Source: Bdellovibrionales bacterium (GTDB taxonomy: Bacteria > Bdellovibrionota > Bdellovibrionia > Bdellovibrionales > UBA1609). Taken from it: 46,327 bases of DNA. Under the pieces are notes generated by a model. It searched no databases. It saw only the letters and a program-made list of their open reading frames with translations, and was not told where the DNA came from. Below are positions 1 to 8,252 of the stretch, piece by piece. Position 1 is the first letter of the stretch, and the number at the start of each line of letters is the position of its first letter. Made by a program: the position numbers and the translations under genes. The DNA lies in contig JAIBAM010000021.1 of the NCBI GenBank assembly GCA_019695175.1, forward strand, positions 1 through 46,327, in the 5' to 3' direction.

Positions 1-126
1 ATTCTAGGAGGATTACACACTGTTTCTAAAGTGGCTCCCGTTTATGCAATTGAGTGGCTCCCAATCATGCAATAGGGTGGCTCCCAGTTTTACAACTGGG
101 TGGCTCCCGTTTCATGCAATCTTCCA
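1..126 (-). mobile_element. IS21-like element, left end (partial, body lies outside window)
   Basis: The element's tip is TGGAAGATTGCA on the minus strand (115-126), followed inward (toward base 1) by four GGGAGCCAC-type repeats. The same 12-bp tip occurs at 46202-46213 in the opposite orientation. Multiple short repeats inside the terminal inverted repeats are a known feature of IS21-family elements. Four repeats here against two at the other end suggests this is the istA-proximal left end, but no transposase sequence lies inside the window on this side. Family assignment is an inference from end architecture. Confidence 0.6.
31..108. repeat. Four GTGGCTCCC repeats at exact 23-bp spacing
   Basis: GTGGCTCCC occurs at 31-39, 54-62, 77-85 and 100-108, each start exactly 23 bp after the last. 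The spacers are variants of a GTTTATGCAAT-like sequence. Two turns of the helix between identical motifs suggests binding sites on one face of the DNA, as expected for transposase sites at an IS end. Two further copies with the same 23-bp spacing lie inverted at the right edge. Confidence 0.8.
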
Positions 127-362
127 TAAAACCACTAGACCGACAAAAAGAAGAAAGAGCGCGTACATAGACGAACTTTTATTCATTGAAGATAAATTTT
201 TCAAAAGATGTCAAGGTATCCCAATAATATTTAAATAAAGTACATATAATGTATGTTTTTTTAAATATATGTCGGCCTTCTTTTTGCAGTTGATGTGGAT
301 AATAATATTTTTTTCATAATTTAAATTGTGAAATATTTAATCAAACAAAATTAAGAGATTTT

Positions 363-1136
363 TTGAAAAAAAATTATAAAAATTATACATTGATTTTTCT
401 TTGTGCGACACCTCTGAGTATTTTTTTCTTTCTTATCGTATTCTCAGCATCATCATCATTTGGTACAGAAAAAAAAGTGTGTAGGGGAAGTGATGATAAG
501 CTTTTTGAAATATATATTTACCCACTTATCTTATTATTAAGTAACAATGCCTCTCGATCTAAAGATTTAAAAATAGATTATCTTACAATCAGGTGTATTG
601 AAAAAAAACTATCCGACTTTTTAACTCAAGATGAAAACAGTAGGGAATTAGATAAAAAATATTTAGATAAAAAATTTAATGAATTGAGAGAAATTTTTAA
701 TAATATGAATGATGAAAAGAGAAGTAATCCTTTAACATTTAATTTGAATTGCAGTAATGATTTATTTGAATTGAAAATTTCTGCTGTTAATAGTTTTAAT
801 AAAATAATGGATGTCACCGTGAATGAGAAAAATGCAGTTAAGATTTATAATCTTCCTGTAGATTATATAATATATGATTTCATAAAAAATAGGATGGTGC
901 TTGCCTCCAAAGGTAATAGTCTCTTAAATGATCAACCAGTGTGTGTGTTTTTACAAAGGAATCTGCCATCAGGAATGACATTTTTTAATCTAACAAATTA
1001 TTTTATAAAAAAATCGATGGAGGGTTTAACAGATATCAATTTAAAAGATATCAATTATAGTTTTTCCTGTAAGTATTTAAAAAATGACCATGATGTTTTA
1101 GGTAGGCATGAGGCCTTTATTAATAACTCAAAGTAA
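363..1136 (+). CDS. Secreted protein of unknown function
   Basis: The predicted product is 257 aa from a TTG start, with a weak purine-rich AAGAGA upstream. Residues 1-35 form a signal peptide: a basic N-terminus (KKNYKNY), then a long hydrophobic stretch ending near SSSFG. The mature part is Lys/Asn-rich and holds five spaced cysteines in short contexts (VCRG, IRCIE, LNCSN, PVCVF, FSCKY), so a disulfide-stabilised periplasmic or exported protein is plausible. I recognise no family. Its coding sequence is more AT-rich than the fatty-acid operon downstream. It sits alone between the IS end and a convergent receptor gene, so it may be accessory. The gene itself is likely real because the frame is long and has a clear export signal. 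Confidence 0.6.
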   Translation: MKKNYKNYTLIFLCATPLSIFFFLIVFSASSSFGTEKKVCRGSDDKLFEIYIYPLILLLSNNASRSKDLKIDYLTIRCIEKKLSDFLTQDENSRELDKKYLDKKFNELREIFNNMNDEKRSNPLTFNLNCSNDLFELKISAVNSFNKIMDVTVNEKNAVKIYNLPVDYIIYDFIKNRMVLASKGNSLLNDQPVCVFLQRNLPSGMTFFNLTNYFIKKSMEGLTDINLKDINYSFSCKYLKNDHDVLGRHEAFINNSK

Positions 1137-1227
1137 AGTATAAGGTGAATTTAAACCAGCGATCTTATGAAAAAAAACGAGACAAAATAATAAATTAAAA
1201 CATAAAAGTAATAAATAATGAATTTTT

Positions 1228-3123
1228 TTAAATTTCACCCTTCAAAGCAAAATAAAAAGAGAGTAGAGGTGAGGAGTAGCCTTTGATTTCTTCATAGTTT
1301 TTGTTGAAGAGATTCTCTATTCGACTTAAAAAATGAAGCTTTTTGGAATATTTCCAAGTGCCACCTAGACTCACGAGATCATAGGTGGGCAGGGTGACTC
1401 TTTGGGAATTAGAATCTAAATCTTGTCTGGAACCACGAAATCGATAATCAATAAATATATTATATTTAAATTGATCATAATTGATGGATAAACTTCCAGA
1501 GTGTTGTGGTCTTCTTAAAAGTGAATATCCGGTGCTGTTGTCCCGTGTTTTCAAGTAGGAATAAGAGGCTGTGGCTGACCAAGAGAATTGATATTTATAC
1601 AGAATTTGAAGTTCGGGTCCTTCGCTATGAGCTTTGGCAATATTATAATATCTTGTGGTATTTTCATTGTAACCAATCAGGTTTTTAAACTCACTTTTAA
1701 AATAGGTTAGACGCCCTGTGATTAGGGGGTGTAACTTTTGTACCGCTGTTGCTTCGTAAGTGGAGGAGTGTTCGTGTTGTAAGCCGGATTCACCTTTTGC
1801 AGTTTGATAAAGACTAGGCATTTTAAATCCGGTGCCGTAGGAAAGACTTAAACGTGTGCCGGTGGAAGCAATTTCTTTGCCCACGGAAGATTGATAACTG
1901 GTTATATTTTCGTTATTTGACCTTTGGCTCAACCTGATTCCTGTATCGTAAAACCACGAGCCATCGTTATAGGAATAACTTAAAAATTCACCCCAGAGGG
2001 CTTGGGTTGTTTTTTCAATTTGGCTGCTGGTGAAAGTCGATTGGGAATCACCTTTCTCATGAAGCCATTCAACACCAAAGTGAAAAAGATGATTTTCTGG
2101 GGCCAAAATTTTATGATCCCACTGGAATTTTTGAGTTTGACTGAAATAGTGATCTTTCGAGTAGAAAGTATTTTCTGGGTCCGGTAAATTTTCAGTTTTC
2201 CTATCCACTTGAGAGTAGTAATAACCAAAATGGCTTAACCATTGTTGTTTCCATAAACTTTGTTCACCCGAAAAACCAACCGTCATTTGTGTCTTTTTGC
2301 TTGTATCATTGGGGTCATCACCTTGAGGCCCCCCCTGACTGTCGATATCCGTTTGAGCGTTGGCGTAACGAAAGTTCCCATGGAGTTGGGTGAGCGGTTT
2401 TGGTTTCCAGTCTAATTGGGTGGAAAGTGAGTTGATTGCAACACCGTCCTTTTCGGGATTTTCTTTACCAGAGGCCGCCGAAAAACCTTTTGCTGTGATC
2501 CGATCTAATCCAAAAGAGGCCCCCCATAGATCGTTTCCTCCTCCTCCAGAAAGGGCTGTATGAAGGGTTTGGTAGGAACCAGCTTCTAAAAGATATTTTC
2601 CTCGGGCATCTCTTTCACCTTTTTTAGTAATAATATTAATCACTCCTCCCATGGATCCAGATCCAAAACGTACACTTTGAGGACCTGGCAGTACTTCAAT
2701 GCGGTCAATATTGATGGATGAGAGTGCAGAAAAGTCGAATCCTCCGGCAGTGGATATGGCATCATTGGCTGGGATACCATCAATTAAAACAAGGGTGTCT
2801 TCGGTCCGCGATCCTCGCATAAATAATGTGGTGTTTTGACCAAGTCCTCCAGATTGCACCATCTCCACCCCTGGAACATCTCGGATGATACTTGAAACAT
2901 TGGGGGACCCTTTTTTTTCTATTTCAGATGAGGAAATAACAGTTTTGGATGGGGAGGGGTCTAAACTTTCCCAGTTTATTTTTGGAGCTTCAACAAGAAT
3001 TTCTTGAGCTTGGACGAATAAGGGAAATGTCAGGAAAAAAAATAAAATTTGCCTAAATAATTTGAACTTAATAAATTGAAAAAAAAAATGAGATATGTCT
3101 TTGGATGTGTGGGTGTGTTTCAT
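1228..3123 (-). CDS. TonB-dependent outer membrane receptor, BtuB/siderophore type
   Basis: A 631-aa outer-membrane active transporter for a scarce ligand (metal chelate or cofactor). A His-containing N-terminus precedes the hydrophobic export segment (about residues 25-39, cleavage after FVQA). The plug domain spans about 45-165 and shows family hallmarks: a PGV segment, LFMRGSRTEDTLVLIDGIP, then IEVLPGPQSVRFGSGSMGG and VINIITKKG. The rest is a 22-strand-type barrel rich in alternating aromatic residues, including a typical late motif (SRIENLFNKNYEE). Length is normal for BtuB/CirA-like receptors. I see no cobalamin riboswitch box or Fur-like palindrome upstream, so the substrate is open. 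The B12-dependent mutase icmF elsewhere in the window makes cobalamin possible, but this is only a guess. No tonB/exbBD or ABC transporter genes are adjacent. Confidence 0.9.
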   Translation of the reverse strand: MKHTHTSKDISHFFFQFIKFKLFRQILFFFLTFPLFVQAQEILVEAPKINWESLDPSPSKTVISSSEIEKKGSPNVSSIIRDVPGVEMVQSGGLGQNTTLFMRGSRTEDTLVLIDGIPANDAISTAGGFDFSALSSINIDRIEVLPGPQSVRFGSGSMGGVINIITKKGERDARGKYLLEAGSYQTLHTALSGGGGNDLWGASFGLDRITAKGFSAASGKENPEKDGVAINSLSTQLDWKPKPLTQLHGNFRYANAQTDIDSQGGPQGDDPNDTSKKTQMTVGFSGEQSLWKQQWLSHFGYYYSQVDRKTENLPDPENTFYSKDHYFSQTQKFQWDHKILAPENHLFHFGVEWLHEKGDSQSTFTSSQIEKTTQALWGEFLSYSYNDGSWFYDTGIRLSQRSNNENITSYQSSVGKEIASTGTRLSLSYGTGFKMPSLYQTAKGESGLQHEHSSTYEATAVQKLHPLITGRLTYFKSEFKNLIGYNENTTRYYNIAKAHSEGPELQILYKYQFSWSATASYSYLKTRDNSTGYSLLRRPQHSGSLSINYDQFKYNIFIDYRFRGSRQDLDSNSQRVTLPTYDLVSLGGTWKYSKKLHFLSRIENLFNKNYEEIKGYSSPLLSFYFALKGEI

Positions 3124-3232
3124 GATCTGGCGTTCTTATCTTAGAATGTATATTTTTAACAAGGATTTTTGTCTAAGGGCCCGGGTTGAAGAGTCAGCCT
3201 TGAGCCTATGTTACAGGTCTTTAGTTCTGGCT

Positions 3233-4159
3233 CTAGAAGCCGTGGGCAATTGCCAACATTCCTTCCATATACAGAGTTTCCGGTTTGGTGGTCGCAATCA
3301 CGCCTAAATGGAGATCGGGGACAAAATAAAAACTATTTAAAAATGGAATCGCCAGATCCATTCCAGTACTCAAGTAGAGCATGGCAAAAAAAGGCAAATT
3401 TTCATCCGTTGTGGGTACGATGACATTATTGAGTTTGATCTCAACTTTTTGTCCTCGAGCCAGTTCCACTCCACCTCCATACCACCACCAACTAAAAGCA
3501 TTTTTATAATATTTAAATTGAAGACCAGCACCCAGCAGGGTCTGCCTGTTTTCCACTGTGGGGTTGACGGGGCTTGGGCTGGGTGAGTTTCTTTGTACAG
3601 CATTACCTTTGTAGTGGGTCGACCTGTAGTTTAAATAGGTTCTTAAACCCCAATTGGAATTAATGGGTAAATCAAAAAAAATATTAAAAAAGGGGGTAAA
3701 ACTTTCAAAGGCTGTGGTGGAGTATTGGGAGCCATCTGAAAGTTCAAACGAATTTTCTCTTTGGCGCAAATAAGAACCCACTAGACCTCCACCGAACCCA
3801 TAACTTAAGTGGTAAGAGGCCTTCGACTCTGAGCTGGAGTATTGTCTTCTTTGACGAACTCGAGATTTGGTTATCGATTTTGCTGGGATATAACCACTGG
3901 TAATTTGACCTTGATAAGTCACCATCACTTTGCGAAAACCTCTGTATTTAATAGGGGAAACCACCACTTCATCACCTGGGAAAAGTTTGGTGATCAACTT
4001 GGAACGAATACTAGCGCTTTTATAGACAGGAAGGGATTCATTAACAATAAGATCCCAAATTTCTGTATCATCAGCCCACAATTTTTGGTTAATGAGAAAG
4101 GAAAAGATCAAAATAAAGGTAAATATAAAATTGAAAAAATTAACTTTGGGAGCCAGCAT
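3233..4159 (-). CDS. SH3-domain protein with outer-membrane-like C-terminal region
   Basis: About 308 aa. The open frame begins at 4165, but the second ATG (4157-4159) has better spacing from an AAAGGA ribosome site, so that start is preferred. A signal peptide ends near LWA|DD. A bacterial SH3 (SH3b) domain of about 60 residues follows: SLPVYKSASIRSKLITKLFPGDEV, here split as SLPVYKSAS and LFPGDEV, ending at GYIPAKSI. After a basic Ser-rich linker (RVRQRRQYSSS) the remainder is Gly/aromatic-rich with alternating strands (GFGGGLVGSYL, FKYYKNAFSWWWYGGG), resembling an 8-strand outer-membrane barrel. SH3b domains commonly bind peptidoglycan, so a wall-to-outer-membrane role is possible. It lies 109 bp upstream of the receptor gene and is divergent from yceD. 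Confidence 0.7.
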   Translation of the reverse strand: MLAPKVNFFNFIFTFILIFSFLINQKLWADDTEIWDLIVNESLPVYKSASIRSKLITKLFPGDEVVVSPIKYRGFRKVMVTYQGQITSGYIPAKSITKSRVRQRRQYSSSESKASYHLSYGFGGGLVGSYLRQRENSFELSDGSQYSTTAFESFTPFFNIFFDLPINSNWGLRTYLNYRSTHYKGNAVQRNSPSPSPVNPTVENRQTLLGAGLQFKYYKNAFSWWWYGGGVELARGQKVEIKLNNVIVPTTDENLPFFAMLYLSTGMDLAIPFLNSFYFVPDLHLGVIATTKPETLYMEGMLAIAHGF

Positions 4160-4205
4160 TACCATTATCCTTTCATTTTAACATTTTGTGATCAAATCAA
4201 AACAA

Positions 4206-4233
4206 TTGACCAGGTAACGCAAACTGCCATAAA
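4206..4233 (+). promoter_or_regulatory. Candidate sigma-70-type promoter for the yceD-rpmF-fab operon
   Basis: TTGACC (4206-4211) and CATAAA (4228-4233) are separated by 16 bp, just upstream of yceD in the divergent intergenic region. The predicted start point would lie only a few bases before the ATG at 4245, and no Shine-Dalgarno sequence is visible, so yceD may be read from a very short leader. This is a motif match only. Confidence 0.4.
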
Positions 4234-4244
4234 GTCCCGCTCCT

Positions 4245-4820
4245 ATGGCACATCAACATTTGATATTAAATCCCGTCGTGATTAATCTTAAGGACCTCCC
4301 CACAAGTGGACGGACTTTTAAGTACAATCAGGCAAGTGGCGAATTGACCTCTATTCTCAAGGAACTTATTGGTTCCCATGTTTATGATATAAGTATTTCT
4401 GTGAAACCTGCAGGAAATGTGTACCTTGTAGAGGGAATCATAGAAACAAAAATGGATGAAATTTGTTCACTTTGTGCTCTGGAATTTGTTCAACCCCTGA
4501 AGCAAAGCTTCAATGAAATTTTGGTCGTTAAAACGAAAAGGGATTTTGAAGGACAGCAGTCTCGAGTGAATCATACCTCTGAATTGAATATGGAAGGTCC
4601 TGAGTGCACGGAATTGGAGTCGGATGACTTTAATATTGGGGAATACATTCGTGAGCTTATTGCTATCTCTAAACCCATAAAACCAGTGGCCTCATCAGAA
4701 TGTGGCTTCAGTTGTGAAAACTACCAAAAAGCGATTGCAAACGGATGGTTGACCCCTGAAAACACCTTCAAAAGGGAGAATCCTTTTGGTATTTTAGAAA
4801 AGTTAAAATTAAATAGTTGA
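4245..4820 (+). CDS. yceD: YceD/DUF177 family protein (23S rRNA accumulation protein)
   Basis: This 191-aa protein belongs to the DUF177 family, needed for 23S rRNA accumulation in E. coli and plants. Evidence is the family-typical N-terminus (VINLKDLP), a CSLCALEF cysteine pair (C74, C77) in the middle, the acidic DDFNIGEYIRELIAISKPIKP segment split around residues 128-147, and a second pair (C153, C157) that may complete a zinc site. Its position directly before rpmF is the classic conserved arrangement. The start at 4245 lacks a ribosome-binding site; a GTG at 4278 is a less likely alternative because it would remove conserved N-terminal residues. Confidence 0.88.
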   Translation: MAHQHLILNPVVINLKDLPTSGRTFKYNQASGELTSILKELIGSHVYDISISVKPAGNVYLVEGIIETKMDEICSLCALEFVQPLKQSFNEILVVKTKRDFEGQQSRVNHTSELNMEGPECTELESDDFNIGEYIRELIAISKPIKPVASSECGFSCENYQKAIANGWLTPENTFKRENPFGILEKLKLNS

Positions 4821-4888
4821 TTTTAAATAACTTATCATTATTAATGACGGCCCTATTGTTGAATACATTTAAACTGGAGATTTAGAGT

Positions 4889-5071
4889 ATGCCTACCCCA
4901 AAGAAGAAAACCAGTCGTGCAAAAAGAGATATGCGTCGATCCCATGATTTTCTAACTTCGCCAACGGTACGAAATTGTACAAACTGTGGCGCGCTCGTTC
5001 GACCTCATCACGTCTGTTTGAGTTGTGGTCACTATCGCAACCGTGAAGTGATCGTTAGCCCAACTGAATAG
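4889..5071 (+). CDS. rpmF: 50S ribosomal protein L32
   Basis: Large-subunit ribosomal protein bL32, 60 aa, the usual length. It has the diagnostic basic N-terminus (MPTPKKKTSRAKRDMRRSHD) and a zinc-ribbon type CxxC...CxxC arrangement (C30, C33, C43, C46), so this is the zinc-binding form. An AAACTGGAGATTT Shine-Dalgarno region precedes it. It is co-oriented with yceD 68 bp upstream and fabH 24 bp downstream, consistent with co-transcription of ribosome and lipid synthesis genes. Confidence 0.97.
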   Translation: MPTPKKKTSRAKRDMRRSHDFLTSPTVRNCTNCGALVRPHHVCLSCGHYRNREVIVSPTE

Positions 5072-5095
5072 TCTCATTCAGGGGGCCTATCGCTC

Positions 5096-6106
5096 ATGAA
5101 AAAAAAAAATAATGGTTTTATCTACTGTTCGAAAATTTTGGGAACAGGCTCTTATTTACCTGAAAAAAAATTAACTAATGTTGATTTGGAAAGAATTGTT
5201 GATACCAATGATCAGTGGATTGTTGAACGGACGGGTATTCGATCCCGTCGAATGGCGGCTCCAGGGGAGTACACAAGCGATTTAGCCCTAGCTGCAGCTA
5301 AACAGGCGCTCTCACAAGCTCAGATTTCTGCTCAAGATTTGGATATGATTATCTTGGCGACAGTTTCACCAGACCAGGTTATGCCCAATACAGCCTGTGT
5401 TTTGCAAAAAAAGTTAGGCGCTCGGGATATAATGGCGGTGGATGTATCTGCTGCCTGTACAGGATTCGTCTATGCATTTTCCATAGCAGATCAGTTTGTG
5501 CGCACGGGGGTCTATAAAAATATTTTGGTTGTAGGGGCTGAGGTTTTACATCAATACGTCAACTATAAAGATCGTGAAACCTGTATACTTTTTGGTGATG
5601 CGGCAGGTGCCGTTGTATTGGGTCGTGCCGATGAGAATGACGCTTCAGAAGTCATGAGCGTTCATTTACACGCCGACGGCGAGATCTCAGACTTATTTGT
5701 TCTTCCTGCTGGTGGTTCTGCTCTGCCTTTTTCCCAAGAAGTTTTGGATCAAGAGTTACAATATGTAAAAATGAAGGGGCGGGAAATTTTTAAACATGCT
5801 GTTCGTACCATGGCAAATTCTTGTGAAGAAGCCTTGCAGCACAATAACATGACTGCAGAGCAAATATCCTGGGTTGTACCCCATCAGGCGAATTTGAGAA
5901 TCATTGAGGCTGTTGCAAAACATTGCTCCATTCCGATGGAAAAGGTTGTCGTTGAAATTGAAGAGATGGGTAACACTTCAGCGGCAACAGTACCAGTTGC
6001 TTTAGATAAAGCAGTGCGAGACGGCAGAATTCAAAGAGGGCAAAATATAATTTTAACTGCGTTTGGGGCGGGAATCACCAGCGGAAGTGTTCTTCTAACA
6101 TATTGA
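5096..6106 (+). CDS. fabH: 3-oxoacyl-ACP synthase III
   Basis: Initiates type II fatty acid synthesis by condensing acetyl-CoA with malonyl-ACP in the cytoplasm. The 336-aa product has the Cys-His-Asn triad: C121 in SAACTGFVYA, H263 in VPHQANLRI and N293 in GNTSAATVP. N-terminal family motifs are present as well (GTGSYLPE, DQWIVERTGIRSRR). It sits directly after rpmF. In many genomes plsX lies between these two genes; here only 24 bp separate them. The start has no strong Shine-Dalgarno and is followed by a run of Lys codons, so expression may be coupled to rpmF. Confidence 0.97.
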   Translation: MKKKNNGFIYCSKILGTGSYLPEKKLTNVDLERIVDTNDQWIVERTGIRSRRMAAPGEYTSDLALAAAKQALSQAQISAQDLDMIILATVSPDQVMPNTACVLQKKLGARDIMAVDVSAACTGFVYAFSIADQFVRTGVYKNILVVGAEVLHQYVNYKDRETCILFGDAAGAVVLGRADENDASEVMSVHLHADGEISDLFVLPAGGSALPFSQEVLDQELQYVKMKGREIFKHAVRTMANSCEEALQHNNMTAEQISWVVPHQANLRIIEAVAKHCSIPMEKVVVEIEEMGNTSAATVPVALDKAVRDGRIQRGQNIILTAFGAGITSGSVLLTY

Positions 6107-6187
6107 AAGTAAAGATAAAGTAAGTACATTTTTGCGATCATTTTTAAACTTAAAAAAGATTCCACACTCAAAAAGAGGGAGTAAAAG

Positions 6188-7159
6188 ATGGCTTGGGCAG
6201 CGGTTTTTCCGGGGCAGGGAAGTCAGCATTCTGGGATGGGGAAGTTCCTCTATGAAGAATTCAAGGAAGCAAAGTGGACATTTGAGGAAGCCAGCGATGC
6301 TCTGAGTTTGGATATGAAAACTCTTTGCTTCTCTGCTGCAGAATCAGATTTGGCGTTAACAATGAACACTCAGCCAGCGCTTCTTACTGTTTCTGTGGCT
6401 ACCTACAGAACTTTAGCAAAAACATTTGGATTCAATCCTGTAGTCTCTGCTGGTCACTCTGTGGGTGAATTTGCTGCTGTTGTGACTAGTGGAGGGATGG
6501 GGTTTGCTGATGCATTGCGGGCTGTGCGATTTCGTGGCGAAAGGATGCAAGAAGCCGTTCCTGTGGGAGTTGGTGCTATGGTTGCTGTTTTAGGTTCCTC
6601 AGTTGAACAAGTTCATCAGCTTTGCGAGTGGGTGAAAGAGGTTTGCCCTGAGGGTCTTGTGGAACCAGCCAACTACAATGCTCCAGGGCAAATTGTTTTA
6701 AGTGGAAAAAAAATAGCGTTGGATTGGCTGCAGAACCATTATTCTGATTGCCCTGAAATGCCGACTCGCATTAAATTTATTCCACTGAAAGTCTCGGCCC
6801 CTTTTCACTGCTCACTAATGAAATCTGCGGAAGAAAGTCTTGGTAAACTTCTTAAAACAATGTCTTTCTACGATATCAGTCGGGCTGTGGTCCAAAACTA
6901 TAATGCTAAACCTGTTAAGGAAGGGGAAGTTTTAAGGCAAAATTTAATTTCCCAAGTTTCAGCGCCCGTTCGTTGGATTGAATGTGTTCAAGAAATCAAA
7001 CAGATTTCTGGAACACATTTTGTTGAGGTTGGATGCGGAAAAATTCTTGCTGGATTAGTTAAAAAAATTGATTCCAATATTGTCACTTACGGAACTAATC
7101 ATCTTGAGGATCTGAAAATTCTTGAAAAATTATTTACACAGAAGGACCTTTTGCAATGA
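6188..7159 (+). CDS. fabD: Malonyl-CoA:ACP transacylase
   Basis: Transfers malonate from CoA to acyl carrier protein to supply elongation units. The 323-aa product starts with the family signature FPGQGSQHSGMG. The nucleophile is S91 in GHSVGEF, and the catalytic His is H207 in SAPFHCSLM; YNAKP lies near residue 238. AAAGAGGGAG is a strong ribosome site 5-10 nt before the ATG. Its stop overlaps the fabG start (ATGA, 7156-7159), so the two are translationally coupled. Confidence 0.96.
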   Translation: MAWAAVFPGQGSQHSGMGKFLYEEFKEAKWTFEEASDALSLDMKTLCFSAAESDLALTMNTQPALLTVSVATYRTLAKTFGFNPVVSAGHSVGEFAAVVTSGGMGFADALRAVRFRGERMQEAVPVGVGAMVAVLGSSVEQVHQLCEWVKEVCPEGLVEPANYNAPGQIVLSGKKIALDWLQNHYSDCPEMPTRIKFIPLKVSAPFHCSLMKSAEESLGKLLKTMSFYDISRAVVQNYNAKPVKEGEVLRQNLISQVSAPVRWIECVQEIKQISGTHFVEVGCGKILAGLVKKIDSNIVTYGTNHLEDLKILEKLFTQKDLLQ

Positions 7160-7908
7160 ACTCTTCATCTTTGCGTTTACAAAATAAAAATATTTTGATC
7201 ACTGGAGCAAGTCGAGGAATTGGGGCTGGAGTGGCTCAAAAATTGGCTGAACTGGGAGGGCGAATAGCTCTGACTTACAGTTCCAATCGTGAAAGAGCCG
7301 AAGAGGTTTGTAAAAGTTTGCCAGGGTCGGGCCATTTTATTTTAGCTATGGATGTGACTCAATCTGAATCCGTTCAACAGGGCTTTGAAAAACTCAATGA
7401 TGTTTTTGATCGCTTGGATGGTCTTGTAAACAACGCAGGGATTACCAGTGATCAGTTGATCTTAAGAATGAAAGAAGAAGAGTTTGATTCTGTGATGAAC
7501 ACCAATTTGCGAGGTACTTTTTTGTGCTCCAAGTTGGCAGTGAAAAAAATGCTTAAGTCACGAACCGGGTCCATCGTAAACATTTCCAGTGTAATTGGCC
7601 AAATGGGGAATCCAGGTCAAACAAATTATGCTGCAAGCAAGTCGGGAGTTGAAGGGTTCACTCGGGCGTTAGCCTTGGAAGTGGCCAGTCGCTCCATACG
7701 AGTCAACGCTGTCGCACCGGGATATATTGTGACTTCCATGACCGATTCTTTGGACGCAAAGCAGCAAGAGGCTATAGTGAACAGAATTCCTCTGGCAAGA
7801 CTTGGAACCGTTGAGGATGTAGCGTATTTAGTGGCCTATTTGTTGAGCGATGAGTCCACTTATGTGACGGGGCAAGTGCTGCATGTTAATGGCGGACTAT
7901 ACATGTGA
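7156..7908 (+). CDS. fabG: 3-oxoacyl-ACP reductase
   Basis: NADPH-dependent reduction of 3-oxoacyl-ACP in each elongation cycle. A 250-aa short-chain dehydrogenase with TGASRGIG at 17-24 (cofactor binding), NNAG at 92-95, the S145-Y158-K162 catalytic set (ISSVIGQ, YAASK) and the family C-terminus (YVTGQVLHVNGG). Its start overlaps the fabD stop by 4 bases, and acpP follows after 74 bp. Operon position and motifs favour true FabG over the second SDR in this window at 14218-15006. Confidence 0.96.
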   Translation: MNSSSLRLQNKNILITGASRGIGAGVAQKLAELGGRIALTYSSNRERAEEVCKSLPGSGHFILAMDVTQSESVQQGFEKLNDVFDRLDGLVNNAGITSDQLILRMKEEEFDSVMNTNLRGTFLCSKLAVKKMLKSRTGSIVNISSVIGQMGNPGQTNYAASKSGVEGFTRALALEVASRSIRVNAVAPGYIVTSMTDSLDAKQQEAIVNRIPLARLGTVEDVAYLVAYLLSDESTYVTGQVLHVNGGLYM

Positions 7909-7982
7909 CTTAAGTTCGATTATAACCTTGGGCTTTTCGCTTTAGAGCTAAGAATTAATTTATTAAAAATAATGGAGGAATC

Positions 7983-8219
7983 ATGGCTATACAGAGCAAA
8001 GTTATAAAAATTATTGAGGAACAATTGGGTGTTGATCCAGACCGTGTAAAACCTGAGGCGTCTTTTATCGACGATTTGGGTGCAGATAGCTTGGATATTG
8101 TTGAATTGGTTATGGCTATGGAAGAAGAGTTTGACATCGAGATTCCAGATGACGATGCTGAGAAATTGAAGACCGTATCAGATGTTCTTAAATACCTAGA
8201 TAGCAAAGGTAAAAACTAG
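7983..8219 (+). CDS. acpP: Acyl carrier protein
   Basis: Carries growing acyl chains on a 4'-phosphopantetheine arm. The 78-aa acidic protein contains the [13 protein letters not shown] modification motif, with S36 as the attachment site, and typical helices before and after. A strong Shine-Dalgarno (ATGGAGGAATC) precedes the ATG, fitting very high expression. It lies between fabG and fabF, the standard order. Confidence 0.98.
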   Translation: MAIQSKVIKIIEEQLGVDPDRVKPEASFIDDLGADSLDIVELVMAMEEEFDIEIPDDDAEKLKTVSDVLKYLDSKGKN

Positions 8220-8252
8220 AATTAAGAACAAATTAAGGGGAAGCCTTTAAGT

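Noticed and set aside
31-108. Short evenly spaced repeats that could be read as a CRISPR array
   Set aside because: Period is only 23 bp with a 9-bp conserved core and similar spacers; the same motif occurs inverted at the other edge with a shared 12-bp tip, which fits IS ends and not CRISPR.
44-238. 64-codon plus-strand open frame
   Set aside because: Its first half is made of the IS repeats and no ribosome site precedes it. The part after base 126 resembles no known protein.
141-286. 10-bp inverted repeat CAAAAAGAAG (145-154 and 277-286)
   Set aside because: Low-complexity purine run in an AT-rich region with more than 120 bp between arms; expected by chance.
3124-3232. Cobalamin riboswitch upstream of the TonB-dependent receptor
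   Set aside because: No B12-box-like sequence was seen in the 109-bp gap on the minus strand, and the gap is too short for a full cobalamin riboswitch.
3842-4285. 147-codon plus-strand open frame
   Set aside because: It lies antisense to the SH3-domain gene and overlaps yceD; it has no protein-like motifs.
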